64,000 bases of DNA from Cryptomeria japonica (lineage: Eukaryota > Streptophyta > Pinopsida > Cupressales > Cupressaceae). Positions 48,351 through 61,175 of the stretch are shown here, piece after piece (position 1 is the stretch's first letter; every line of letters begins with the position of its first letter). Under the pieces are notes generated by a model that saw nothing but the letters and a program-made list of their open reading frames with translations, ran no database searches and was not told the DNA's origin. The position numbers and the translations under genes are program-made. The DNA lies in NCBI RefSeq assembly GCF_030272615.1, contig NC_081410.1:568747152-568811151 (forward strand), given 5' to 3'.

Positions 48351-48607
48351 AGGAAGGCGGCCTGTGGGGGTAGGGTTTCTTGGCCCTTTCCCCCGGTCCG
48401 CACCATGCAAGAAAATCTCTTTTTTTTTTAATTTATTTATTTATTTTAAATAAATTTCTTAACTTCATTAAAACGTATAACATGTATTTTTTTTTATTTT
48501 ATATATATATATATATATATTTATATATAAGTAGGTATATATCTATTCTCCTTTTTTTTGTAATATGCAGGTCTCAAATAAACATTAAAATGAACAATAA
48601 GTTCACA

Positions 48608-48608
<1 letters not shown>

Positions 48609-48665
<57 letters not shown>
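48609..48665. repeat. (TA)n microsatellite
   Basis: Pure TA repeat of over 50 bases in the left Tekay LTR; the equivalent in the right LTR (57904-57933) is about half as long. Confidence 0.97.
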
Positions 48666-48666
<1 letters not shown>

Positions 48667-49131
48667 CTTACTTCAACTAGTTTATGGGTTTTCCCTTCTT
48701 TCCTTTTTCTTTTGTATTATTAAGTCATTAAATACATGCAAAAAACTAAAAGAATAAAACAGTGAGTTATTGGTGAAGGTTTCTCTATTTAATTATTTTT
48801 TAAGCTAATATACATATGCTCTATTTTTTTGTTTTGTTGGTAAGGCATTCTATTTATATATATTTTCTTTTGAAACTAACATGTTACAACTGATATCTAC
48901 AATGCCTTCTAACTACAACTTGAAAATATAATCCTTTTGGTAACAAAATAAATCTAAAACTAAATGTTATTCTCTCTTCCTTTGATAAAATAAGCTACTA
49001 AAATAAGTTTCATTTTCTGCATTAAATGGGAAATTAAATGACTGATTTATTTATTTTGCAGCAGCATAAATAACAAAATAATCATGTAGTAATGAACTAA
49101 ATTTATTTGCAGAATACACAAAATGCACATC

Positions 49132-49173
<42 letters not shown>

Positions 49174-51491
49174 AAACATGAAGATTTAAATACAAGCTAA
49201 TACATTTCTTCTTTCTTTTTGCAAAACTAACCAAAGTAGGAAAAATATATATTTCTTTAGCAAATGTAAATACAAAGTAAATATGAATACAAATGGGTTT
49301 GAAAACCCAACAATATTTTCCTTTCCATGGTAATATGAATAAAATAATACATTTCTTTTCTTTTGGAAAATAAATACAACAATGGCTCTCTTTTTCTTTA
49401 CAAACTTCAATATTAAATACATTTGTCTTTTAAACTTTTCTGCAACATAAAACAGCAACAAAACTCTTTATTCTTTCCTTTCCCATCCCAAGCAACCTGC
49501 AATAAAACACAACTTGACCATGGAGAGCTCACCTCCCAGCCTAGGCTTACTAGAAGCCACCCCCGAGCTTGGAGAACCAAGCACTAGACGGGTTACAAAC
49601 AGACAACACAACAACAAATATAACACTCAACATGCATCTTCCGATCCCAAGTTACACTTTCACCACATTTTGTGATGATCATTCCATGGGTGGAAGTGGA
49701 CCAAGTACCATTGGGGCGATTGCAAGCCAAAATACAACTCAAGCCACCTCATGGCAATACAAAATACAACAAAAGATGCACCTCCACACCTTATGCCCCC
49801 CAAAGGCTCAAAGGCCATATTTTCTCCCCTTATGACCCCCAAATGCATACACAAGGCTATGCAACAAGGGTCACAAAGGACACCCTTGAGATCACTCTCC
49901 TTAAGGAGAGCCTCTCACCCAAGGCTGTCATGCTTATTCCACCCCAAGACTTTCCTACTCTCCCAAGAGTAGGAGGTCTTGGACACTCCCAAAAACATCA
50001 AGAACACAAAAACAAAAAACATAGAAATGAAAACTTACATTTTTCTCCTACAACAATTTGCATATACACATCTCTTTCAACAAGCATTTATTTCTTTCAA
50101 AACAACTTAAACAACATAAATAAAAGAAAGTAAAACCAACCTTAATCTGCCAATAGGTATGTTATATTTAGTTGGGGATGAGTTGCCCAATTCCACACAA
50201 ACTTTCCTCCAATCTTTCCCAAAAATTCTATTCTATAACTAATTTTTCAAAACAATTGCATAATCTCCGACAATGGAGAGTGGGTGATTACTCACTAAGT
50301 CCCTAATCCTTGCCTAAGAAGGCCTCTCACACACTTCCCAACCCCTTGGGTGAGGTGAGAGTTCCCATTGGTTTCTCTTCCCAAACTCTTACACATTACT
50401 AAAACTAGAAAGGGAAAAGGTGAGAGAAGATGGGGAAGAGAGTTTGACATCAAAAGGGAAGGTTGTCTATCCTAGGAGGAATCTTCTAAGTTGAATTTTC
50501 GCTCACCTTGGAAAAACCGCTTTTTGAGGTGACTAAACAGTCACATGGGAGTAGTCACATGTTTCAAAATACCCCTAACCCATAGGTATACCCTTTGGAC
50601 CTTTGGAAAAGCCCTAAAACTGACCCTAGGAGTCCATTTAACCCCTTAGAAACCCAACTGAAGTTAACCTGCGGGTCAAACCCGAGTTGACCACTCCCAA
50701 GACTCCCTACCCAAGGCAAATTTGGTACCACACTCATGTGTTTGAATGGCTTTGGTAGAAGCAAAACTCCCTCCAAGAGACAAGTCAAAATCAATGACAC
50801 TAATCATCACATGTGTCAAGTGACACAATAAAATAAAATATAAAAGTCACACATGGAATTTGTCTCTTGTAGGATTACACATATTCATAAAAATCAATTT
50901 TAACACTCAAGCATCATACACTTCACAAATAAAATACATTACAAATGGGGTGTTGTCTCTCCAAATAGACAACCCCTGGCTTAACAAACGTACATTGGTC
51001 TAGGTTTGGTTCTCCATATAAATTCCATGGTCACATGGATAATTTTCCCGCGCATCTCAATTAACACATTAGTAATTCCAAATAATCACAATTATACATA
51101 ATTAGATACATGGATTTCATTGCACATCAAACAATCATACATTTGGCAACAATAATTCAATATCTCATTCATTCAAATTCGATTCCACATAAGCAATTAA
51201 CATAATTCTCAAAATTGAACCATTCATAAAATAAGCATCATTTTTCTATCATCAAAATGAAGTCCTGAAATTCCAATAATGACATTCACCATTTCAAAGT
51301 AATTATATTCTAGCAACCTATAAAGTTTCATAATCATCATGCATAAAGTAAAGCATCAACATATGTCAATGTGATACAAATCATGGAATCATGTAAGTTC
51401 TAAATCCATAAAGCATAAAATAAAGCATCCATAATAGTCTCAATATGTAAATAACTGAAAATATCAAACTGAGTTGGGGTAGGGCCTCACA

Positions 51492-51501
51492 CCCTCCCCC
51501 T
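51492..51501 (-). promoter_or_regulatory. Tekay polypurine tract
   Basis: In element sense AGAGGGGGAGGG directly precedes the LTR start TGTGAGGCCC. The terminal stop codon of the polyprotein overlaps this region. Confidence 0.75.
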
Positions 51502-54500
51502 CTATGCATGAACTTCCTCCTGGAGTTCATCAAAAAGGTGGGGGTACTGTGATCTCATACGTGCTGCATCCTCCCATGAGGCTGTGACCTCATCATAGCA
51601 ATCCCATTGGACCCTAACCTGGTCCAGCTCTCGACCTTGAAGGCCCAGCGTCCGGCGTGCCAAAATGCGAATGGGCTCCAAGGCTAGCTGCCCGTCTGAC
51701 TCCACCTACAAGGCATCCCAATCTAGAATATGAGACTCATCATAGATATACTTTCTCAAAACTGAAACATGAAACACATCGTGGATGCGTGACAGGCTAG
51801 GTGGCAATGCTAAATGGTAGGCAACTAGTCCTATCCTCTCAAGGATCTCAAATGGTCCTACAAATTGAGGTACGAGCTTAGAACCCTTTCGATAATGGAT
51901 TGGACTCTTATGCGGTCACACTCTCAAGAAGACTCTGTCTCCAACCAAGTAGCTACGATCTATCCTCTTTGCATTTGCATATTTCTTCTGTCTATCCTGT
52001 GCCTCTCTAAGACACTGCCTAATCAAATCCACCTGCTGCTCCATATCCCAAACTATCTCAGGACCAATAGAAACTCTATCCTCTATGCGGTCCCAACTCA
52101 ATGGTGTCCTACAAGGTTTGCCATATAATGCCTGATAGGGTGGCATCCCCAAGGATGTGTGATGCCCATTGTTATAGGAAAACTCCACTAAGGGAAGGTA
52201 CTCTTCCCATCTAGTTTGGTGATCCATGACATACATGCGAAGCATATCCTCTAACACCTGATTAACACTCTCTGTCTGGCCATCCGTTTCCGGATGATAG
52301 GCTGTACTAAAATTGAGCTTGGTACCCATAGCTACCTGCAAAGCCTTCCAAAAGGAAGAGGTGAAGAGGGAATCCCTGTTGGAAATGATCTTGCGTGGAA
52401 TGCCATGGAGTTTGACAATGTCTTGCAAAAACACCTGTGCTACTGCTGGTGCTGTGAAGGTGGTATGAACTAGTGAAAAGTGGGCCACTTTGGTCAACTT
52501 GTCAACCATCACCAAGATGGCATCATGGCAGCGAGATGACATAGGGAGACCAATGATGAAATCCATGGATATAGTATCCCACTTCCACTCTGGTATAACA
52601 TGAGATTGGAGCAACCCACCTGGATGGTGGTGGTTCGTCTTGACTCTCTGACACTCAAGGCATCGGGCTACCAACTTGGCAATAAGCTGTCGCATTCCTG
52701 GCCAATGGTATAATTCCCTCAAGTCTGCATGCATCTTGTTGACCCTGGGATGTGCTGCATAAGGAGCTCTATGAGCCTCTGTGATAATGAACTCCCACAA
52801 TCCCCCAGAAGAAGGTACATAGATGCGCCCTCTATGGCGTAATAAACCATCAGACTCTAAGGAATAATCCACATATTTCCCTTCTAAAGTTTCCTAAGAT
52901 CGAATAGCCTGGGAAACCTCTAAATACCATCCGTCCTCTGGCAATTGCTGCATGATCCGATCTCTCAAATCCGTACCCATAGACATGGTGTATACCTCGT
53001 GGCATCTCCTACTCAAAGCATCTGCAACTACGTTTTCTTTCCCTTTGATGTAGTGAACGTCAAAATCATACTCACACAAGAATTCCATCCATCTCCTCTA
53101 ACGTGCATTAAGATTCGGCTGAGTGAATATGTATTGAAGGCTCTGATGGTCTGAGTGCAACTCAAAATGATGACCCAACAGGAAATCTCTCCACCTCACA
53201 AGTGCATGCACTACTGCTACAAGCTCAAGGTCATGAGTAGGATAATTAAGCTCGTGAATCTTGAGTTTCCTAGACTCAAAAGCTATAGCTCTACCACCCT
53301 GCATAAGGACTACCCCTAAACCCTCTAGCGAAGCATCTATACAAACCATGAAATCAGCTGAAGGATCTGGTACTACAAGGATAGGTGCGGTAGTAAGTGC
53401 CTTTTTAAGTTCCTGAAAGGCCTTCTCGCACTTCTCTGTCCACTCAAACTTCTTCCCTTTGCGCTGAAGAGAAGTAATAGGATGAGCGACTCTAGAGAAT
53501 CCCTCAACAAAACGTTGATAATAACCTACTAAGCCAATGAAGCTCCTAACCTCTCTCACACTGGTAGGCGCTGGCCAATCCATGATGGCTCTGATCTTTG
53601 ATGGGTCTACTGAGATCCTATCACCAAATATAACATGACCAAGGTACCTGATCTCTGTTATAAAGAAAGCACACTTCGACAAACTGCCATACAACTGATT
53701 ATCCCTCAAACACTGCAAAACCTGTCTCAAGTGCTCCTCATGCTCCTCCTCATTTCGTGAATATATCAATATGTCATCGACAAACACAATCACAAAATGG
53801 TCGAGGAATGTGCAGAATACTCCATTCATGAGACTCATGAAAACTGCTGGGGCATTCGTAAGACCGAATGGGACCACAGTGAACTCATAGTGGCCATATC
53901 TAGTGCGAAATGCGATCTTGTGGATGTCGCTATCCACTATCCTCAACTGATGGTACCCTGACTTTAGATCAATCTTGGAAAATACTTTGGCACCCTGAAG
54001 TTGGTCGAATAAATCGTCGATCCTGGGCAATGGATATCAGTTCTTGATGGTTACTTTGTTCAGCTGATGGTAATCCATGCACAATCGGAGAGATCCATCC
54101 TTCTTCTTCACAAAGATGACTGGTGCACCCCAAGGGGATACACTAGGGCGAATGTGGCCCTTCTCTAGGAGTTCCTCAAGCTGCATCTTGAGCTCATTAA
54201 GCTCATTTGTGGTCATTCTATATGGTGCTCTTGAAACTGGTTCGGCTCCTGGAACAAGGTCTATCTGAAAATCAATCTCTCTACGGGGCGGCATACCGGG
54301 TAACTCTGAAGGAAATACATCTAAAAATCCCTTAAGGATAGGATGGTCGTCAATAGATGGTTCCTTTTCTTCACCTTCCTCTCTATCACTAATGGTGATG
54401 GAAAATAACTGACATCCCTTTCGCATGCTCCGCTTAAGCTGCATGGCGGAGATCATACGAAGAGACACGGGTCTCTGAGTTCCAGTGATCACTATGGGAG

Positions 54501-56268
54501 AACCATGATCATCCTCACACTCAATCCTTTTCAGGCGACAATCCATCTTGGCTCTGTGGGCATAAAGCCAATCCATGCCAAGTACGATGCCATATGATCC
54601 GAGTGGTGTAACTCTAAGGTCTACTAAGGTGGTGGTATTACCAATCTGAAGTTGACAACACTTAACCTTTGATTCCACTGACACTCTAGCCCCTGAAGCT
54701 AATTCCACTTCCCAACTGACCTCTTGTCTAATTGCCACTAGCCCGCAATGCTCCACAACCAATGGAGATATAAAAGAGTCGGTAGCTCCTGAATCAAACA
54801 ATATAGATACACTGCTACCTCTGATCATACCTGCTACCTCAATAATCGTGGCCTGATGCTCTGCCTGGCGGTTGTCAACCACTGCGAAGACCCTATGGGA
54901 CTTGCCCATATCCCCAACTGTCGGCTCTGATGTTGCCATCCTCTGATTTCCTACCATTTGACCTTGAGGACACTCTCTCGCCATGTGTCCCATGGCTCCA
55001 CATGTGAAGCAAGCGCCACGTGCCTGAAACTGCACTCCCTATGGTCTAGAGAAAGACTGTCCCCCTGTCCAGCTAGAACCACTATACCCACCTCTGGAGG
55101 ACTACTGAGTCCTTGCCGGAGGTGTGTAAGGAGCCTAAGATCTCTGATCTCACCTCTGACCCTATGACTGCCACTACTTGGGCTTCGTGCCCTACTGACT
55201 CTACAGAGGCCTTTGCCTCTAGTTTTGCTGTGGCTGCTGTGGAGGAGGTGGTTTGGAGAACCCCGATGTGTGTCTATTGTTACCTTTCCAATGGGTTTTC
55301 TGAAACCCATAAGTCTGTGGTGTAGGGTTACGGTTCTGGAACCGATCCCTCGAGTCCTGGGGTCTGACCTGAATCTCCTCGGCTATCAAATCCTTCTCCA
55401 TGGAAACCCGAAGGCTTCCTGGAGTGGCCATTCTCACTGGTCCTGCTATGCCAGAATTCAATCCTCTGATAAATCGGTTGACGAGAAGCTTCTCATCTTT
55501 CAGGTAATCTACATATGGTAAGAGTTCAAAAAACTTGTTCTCGTACTGGGTCACTGAAAGACCCTTCTGCTGGAGGTCATGAAACTCATCCATCCTACGC
55601 TATCTGAAATGCTCTGATAAGTACCTCTCCCTGAATCTCTCTATGAAAATCTCCCAAGTGAGGGTTTCTATCTCTAAGCCACACTTATATTCTTCCTGTC
55701 TCCACCATGTGGAGGTTGTTCCTCGCAATAGGTGAACCGCTGCACATGCTTTTAAATTTCTCTCATAAGAGCGCAATGCAAAGCACCTATCTAGGCTTAA
55801 AAGCCATGCCTCTGCTTCTACCCTGTCGGTAGATCCCCCAAAAGATGGTGGCTGAAGATGCATAACCTCTCTGATTAGATCCCCTGGATCCCAACGTGCC
55901 CTCTCAATATACACTGGTGCTGTGGCTGGAGGTGGTGCTGGTAGGTGAACAGACTCGGGTTCATGCCCAGCCTGACTCTCTATGGGATTAGGAGGTTGAC
56001 TCCTACTCCATTCCCGTTCCACTGTTCTACGGCTTCCTGAGTTCTGGTTCTCAACGTTATGTTCTATTGCTGGAAGCCTATCCTGAACTATGCCAATCAG
56101 GTTCTGTAGAGCTACCAAGATGTCTCGGTTTGGGTCCACTGATCATTTGGGAGGGGCTGCTGGGTTCACTTCCGGAACCGATTCCTCCCTAATGAACTCT
56201 TCGCATGCCAAGCATTCACGCCTAGGGCCTCTACCACGTTTGCAAGTTTGTCGCGTAGTTGGAAGCAT
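51502..56268 (-). pseudogene. Tekay gag-pol polyprotein, 1588 codons with 16 in-frame stops
   Basis: One continuous minus-strand phase from ATG 56268 (MLPTTRQTCKRGRG) to TAG 51502, with no frameshift. Gag: SFGGSTDRVEAEAWLLSLDR; zinc knuckle [14 protein letters not shown] (about 55010). Protease: [12 protein letters not shown] (about 54780). [31 protein letters not shown] (about 53780). RNase [21 protein letters not shown]. Integrase: MDFIIGLP, then ISNRDSLF where SDRD is expected, so the second catalytic Asp (52378-52380) is Asn; TDGQTESVN is intact. Chromodomain: VQWDCYDEVTASWED, MRSQYPHLF. Internal stops are 12 TAG and 4 TGA, no TAA; eight fall in a Gln-rich linker at about 55080-55221. The ATG is preferred over the open stretch starting at 56139, which has only GTG and lies after a TGA. 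Confidence 0.93.
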
Positions 56269-56404
56269 CCTTATTAAGAAAAATAAAATAAAATGAAATA
56301 AATAAATATTTTAGCTAATTTAAAAATAAACATAATAAAAATAAATATAATTTAATTAATTAAATAATTATAGCGAAACGTAATGGAGTAAGGTTCCTAG
56401 TGTT

Positions 56405-56425
56405 GGTAACCTTGCTCTGATACCA
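56405..56425 (-). promoter_or_regulatory. Primer binding site of the Tekay element
   Basis: On the minus strand it begins TGGTATCAGAGCAAGGTTAC, a long match to the initiator Met-tRNA 3' end, three bases inside the 5' LTR. Confidence 0.92.
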
Positions 56426-56428
56426 AAA

Positions 56429-57902
56429 TGTCATGCCCAAACTTTTGGGCACAAACGAAATTATTTTTTTTTTTTTTTTTTTAAATACTTAACTTAGAAC
56501 GACTTAATTAAAATAATGCAAATCTAGTTTGGGCTTAACTATATTTTGAATGAATCAAACAATTAAATTAATTGGGCGATAAAATTTTCTAAGTTATAAG
56601 CGAGCTAATATTTCTCCACAAGAGTTATCACTAATCTTCCATTAATAAATAGTTAAACTCACTTAGCAATAATCACAACTAAATTAATAGGGACTATTAA
56701 CGATCTCCTATAGTTCTTTATTTACTTGGGGTCTAAAATTAATTTACCCTAACTTTTTGATTAAAATAACCTATTAAATAAAATATCCATTAATAAAAGG
56801 TGACTAACAAATTTCAAAATAAAGGGGGCCAACTTGACACACACATGGGTCATTTTAATCCCCTAAGATTAATCCTCCCAAGAGTTTAGGTTTAAAATTT
56901 CTTATTAAGATGTTCCTTCATTCCTATAACATTAGAAAGTGGTTATAAATGATTTGCAATTAAATATATATATATATATATTTTAAATATATATATGTAG
57001 AAACTATATATCTAAAACATATATACATATATGCAAATATATTTACTTATATAAAGGAGTACATGGGGAAAGAGTAAAGATGTCCATCTATATATATATA
57101 TATATATATATAAATTCATATATATTCAAATGTACTTTTCAAGGGTTGAAGTGATGGCCCTCTTCCCCATTTTCTTTTATTTACTCCATCTTATTAAAAG
57201 AAAATTATAGAAGAAATCCTATGATAACCCTAACACATCCATTTTTTTAAAAACATATATTCATATTCCCTACACATTTCTCTTTTTTTTAAAAATCCAT
57301 GAGTGTTTACCCTAACTCAAAATTAGGGTTAGGGCATGTGTGTGATAAATCGAATTTTGTGTGTGCTGTGTGTGTGTGTGTAATGTGGTGTGTGCAGGTC
57401 GGGGAAGAGATGGCACCGCCTTTATTTTCCTTCGGCGGGTTTGGGCCTGCGTGGGAGACGAGGTGCTCAAGGCGGAGGTCGAGCTTTTGTGTGAGGAGGG
57501 GAGCCGAGTGGCGGCCACTGTGGTACCCCATAGGGAGCGGCCGCCGTTCACTAATAGTGGCGGTCACCGCCGCTGTGAGTCGCCGTAGTGGCGGGCTTCG
57601 CCCTATCCACTGCAGCGGCCCACAATGAGCGACATCCGCTCACTGCGGCACCCGCAAGGGTGAGGAAGGCGGCCTGCGGGGGTAGGGTTTCTTGGCCCTT
57701 TCCCCCGGTCCACGCCATGCAAGAAAATCTCTTTTCTTTTTTATATATATATATTTTTTAAATAAATTTCTTAACTTCATTAAAACATATAACATGTATT
57801 CTTTTTCATTTATTATATATATATAAGTAGGTATATATCTAATCTCCTTTTTTTGTAATATGCAGGTCTCAAATAAACATTAAAATGAACAATATGTTCA
57901 GA

Positions 57903-57937
<35 letters not shown>

Positions 57938-58411
57938 ATTTTAATAACTTACTTCAACGAGTTTATGGGTTTTCCCTTCTTTCCTTTTTCTTTTGTATTA
58001 TTAAGTCAGTAAATACATGCAGAAAACTAAAAGAATAAAACAGTGAGTTATTGGAGAAGGTTTCTCTATTTAATTATTTTTTAAGCTAATATACATATGC
58101 TCTATTTTTTTTTTTGTTGGTAAGGCATTCTATTTATATATATTTTCTTTTGAAACTAACATGCTGCAACTCATATCTACAATGCCTTCTAACTACAACT
58201 CAAAAATATAATCTTTTTGGTAACAAAATAAATCTAAAACTAAATGTTATTCTCTCTTCCTTTGATAAAATAAGCTATTAAAATAAGTTTCATTTTCTGC
58301 ATTAAATGGGAAATTAAATGACTGATTTATTTATTTTGCAGCAACATAAATAACAAAATAATCATGTAGTAATGAACTAAATTTATTTGTAGAATACACA
58401 AAATGCACATC

Positions 58412-58445
<34 letters not shown>

Positions 58446-60776
58446 AAACATGAAGATTTAAATACAAGCTAATACATTTCTTCTTTCTTTTTGCAAAACT
58501 AACCAAAGTAGGAAAAATATATATTTCTTTAGCAAATGTAAATACAAAGTAAATATAAATACAAATGGGTTTGAAAACCCAACAATATTTTCCTTTCCAT
58601 GGTAATATGAATAAAATAATACATTTCTTTTCTTTTGGAAAATAAATACAACAATGGCTCTCTTTTTCTTTACAAACTTCAATATTAAATACATTTGTCT
58701 TTTAAACTTTTCTACAACATAAAACAGCAACAAAACTCTTTATTCTTTCCTTTCCCATCCCAAGCAACCTGCAATAAAACACAACTTGACCATGGAGAGC
58801 TCACCTCCTAGCCTAGGCTTACTAGAAGCCACCCCCGAGCTTGGAGAACCAAGCACTAGACGGGTTACAAACAGACAACACAACAACGAATATAACACTC
58901 AACATGCATCTTCCCATCCCAAGCTACACTTTCACCACATTTTGTGATGATCATTCCACGGGTGGAAGTGGACCAAGTACCATTGGGGAGATTGCAAGCC
59001 AAAATACAACTCAAGCCACCTCATAGCAATACAAAATACAACCAAAGATGTACCTCCACACCTTATGCCCCCCAAAGGCTCAAAGGCCATATTTTCTCTT
59101 CTTATGACCCCCAAATGCATAGACAAGGCTATGCAGCAAGGGTCACAAAGGACACCCTTGAGATCACTCTCCTTAAGGAGAGCCTCTCACCCAAGGCTGT
59201 CATGCTTCTTCCACCCCAAGACTTTCCTACTCTCCCAAGAGTGGGAGGTCTTGGACACTCCCAAAAACATCAAGAACACAAAAACAAAAAACATAGAAAT
59301 GAAAACTTACATTTTTCTCCTACAACAATTTGCATATACACATCTCTTTCAACAAGCATTTCTTTCTTTCAAAACAACTTAAACAACATAAACAAAAGAA
59401 AGTAAAACCAACCTTAATCTACCAATAGGTATGTTATATTTAGTTGGGGATGAGTTGCCCAATTCCACACAAACTTTCCTCCAATCTTTCCCAAAAATTC
59501 TATTCTATAACTAATTTTTCAAAACAATTGCATAATCTCCAACAATGGAGAGTGGGTGATTACTCACTAAGTCCCTAATCCTTCCCTAAGAAGGCCTCTC
59601 AAACACTTCCCAACCCCTTGGGTGAGGTGAGATTTCCCATTGGTTTCTCTTCCCAAACTCTTACACATTACTAAAACTAGAAAGGGAAAAGGTGAGAGAA
59701 GATGGGGAAGAGAGTTTGACATCAAAAGGGAAGGTTGTCTATCCTAGGAGGAATCTTCTAAGTTGAATTTTCGCTCACCTTGGAAAAACCGCTTTTTGAG
59801 GTGACTAAACAGTCACATGGGAGTAGTCACATGTTTCAAAATACCCCTAACCCATAGGTATAGCGTTTGGACCTTTGGAAAAGCCCTAAAACTGACCCTA
59901 GGAGTCCATTTAACCCCTTAGAAACCCAACTGAAGTTAACCTACGGGTCAAACCCGAGTTGACCACTCCCAAGACTCCCTACCCAAGGCAAATTTGGTAC
60001 CACACTCATGTGTTTGAATGGCTTTGGTAGAAGCAAAACTCCCTCCAAGAGACAAGTCAAAATCAATGACACTAATCATCACATGTGTCAAGTGACACAA
60101 TAAAATTCAATATAAAAATCACACATGGAATTTGTCTCTTGTAGGATTACACATATTCATAAAAATCAATTTTAACACTCAAGCATCATACACTTCACAA
60201 ATAAAATACATTACAAACGGGGTGTTGTCTCTCCAAATAGACAACCCCTGGCTTAACAAACGTACATTGGTCTAGGTTTGGTTCTACATATAAATTCCAT
60301 GGTCACATGGATAATTTTCCTGTGCATCTCAATTAACACATTAGTAATTCCAAACAATCACAATTATACATAATTAGATACATGGATTTCATTGCACATC
60401 AAACACTCATACATTTGGCAACAATAATTCAATATCTCATTCATTCAAATTCGATTCCACATAAGCAATTAACATAATTCTCAAAATTGAACCATTCATA
60501 AAATAAGCTCATTTTTCTGTCATCAAAATGAAGTCCTGAAATTCCAATAATGACATTCACCATTTCACATTCACCATTTCAGAGTAATTCTATTCTAGCA
60601 ACCTATAAAGTTTCATAATCATCATGCATAAAATAAAGCATCAACATATGTCAATGTGATCCAAATCATGGAATCATGTAAGTTCTAAATCCATAAAGCA
60701 TAAAATAAAGCATCCATAATAGTCTCAATATGCAAATAACTGAAAATATCAAACTGAGTCGGGGTAGGGCCTCACA
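56429..60776 (-). repeat. Tekay element 5' LTR (4348 bp)
   Basis: Partner of 47096-51491. Length differences come from TA runs and one missing unit in the palindrome array (57508-57655). There is a minor duplication of CATTCACCATTTC near 60555. Confidence 0.96.
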
Positions 60777-60781
60777 GAAGC

Positions 60782-61118
60782 TTTCAAGTTTTGCAATTTT
60801 GACTGTGGAATCCCCTTCGTTCAATGTTTCCAAATGATCCTAGATAGCTTTTGTAGTGGACCTATCTGATAATCCCATGATTTGTTGATCTGATAATGCG
60901 CTCAAAAGTGCTTCTCTTGCTTTGCAATAATTTTCTTCATCTTTAGCTAAAGTAGTGGGAGCAGTTTGACCAGCTACAACAACAACATAACCATTCTTAG
61001 TAACTTCCCAGATGTCTTTACCAATGCAATTTAGATGTGTCTCCATTCTGATTTTCCATATCCCATAGTTGGTTCCATCAAGTTTAGGACTATGCTTTCT
61101 AAAATAATTAGTAGACAT
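60782..61118 (-). pseudogene. Copia-1 gag, N-terminal part
   Basis: The start MSTNYFRKHSPKLDGTNYGI and the phrase WKIRMETHL are typical of copia Gag. A TAG at 60840 stands where Trp would fit (AI-stop-DHLE). The frame runs into the GAAGC duplication at 60781 and continues in phase at 47095 with RVRYEHLKMEEDERISAF, which confirms the nested insertion. Confidence 0.92.
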
Positions 61119-61160
61119 TGGATCTCCTCAAGTTGTTAAACTTCTACAAAAAGTGGACTA

Positions 61161-61173
61161 GGTTCTGATACCA
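61161..61173 (-). promoter_or_regulatory. Primer binding site of copia-1
   Basis: On the minus strand it reads TGGTATCAGAACC, two bases inside the 5' LTR, one base from the common Met-tRNA complement. Confidence 0.88.
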
Positions 61174-61175
61174 AT

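Larger units (their letters stand above)
47096..51491 (-). repeat. Tekay element 3' LTR (4396 bp)
   Basis: Non-coding. It holds a T-run (47119-47140), a palindrome array (48165-48350), and (TA)n runs at about 47741-47758, 48496-48520, 48609-48665 and 49135-49171. Open frames here recur in both LTRs but lack any protein signature. Confidence 0.96.
47096..60776 (-). mobile_element. Tekay/Del-type Ty3/gypsy chromovirus, 13.7 kb
   Basis: LTRs 47096-51491 and 56429-60776 end in TGTCATG..CTCACA (plus strand). A perfect GAAGC duplication stands at 47091-47095 and 60777-60781. A Met-tRNA primer site and a polypurine tract are in place. The polyprotein order is gag, protease, RT, RNase H, integrase, chromodomain. 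The 4.4-kb LTRs, primer and chromodomain point to the Tekay (Del) clade. In two stretches compared by eye (about 380 bases) the LTRs differ at roughly 3 percent of sites, mostly transitions, so insertion is the youngest or among the youngest here. Confidence 0.96.

Noticed and set aside
56139-56139. Gag start of the Tekay element at 56139
   Set aside because: That codon is GTG. Protein-like sequence in the same phase continues upstream through a TGA to ATG at 56268.
48380-60000. Frames that occur in both Tekay LTRs (for example 49186-49461 and 58458-58733)
   Set aside because: Conservation is due to LTR duplication; they contain TA-run or low-complexity translations and no protein family signal.
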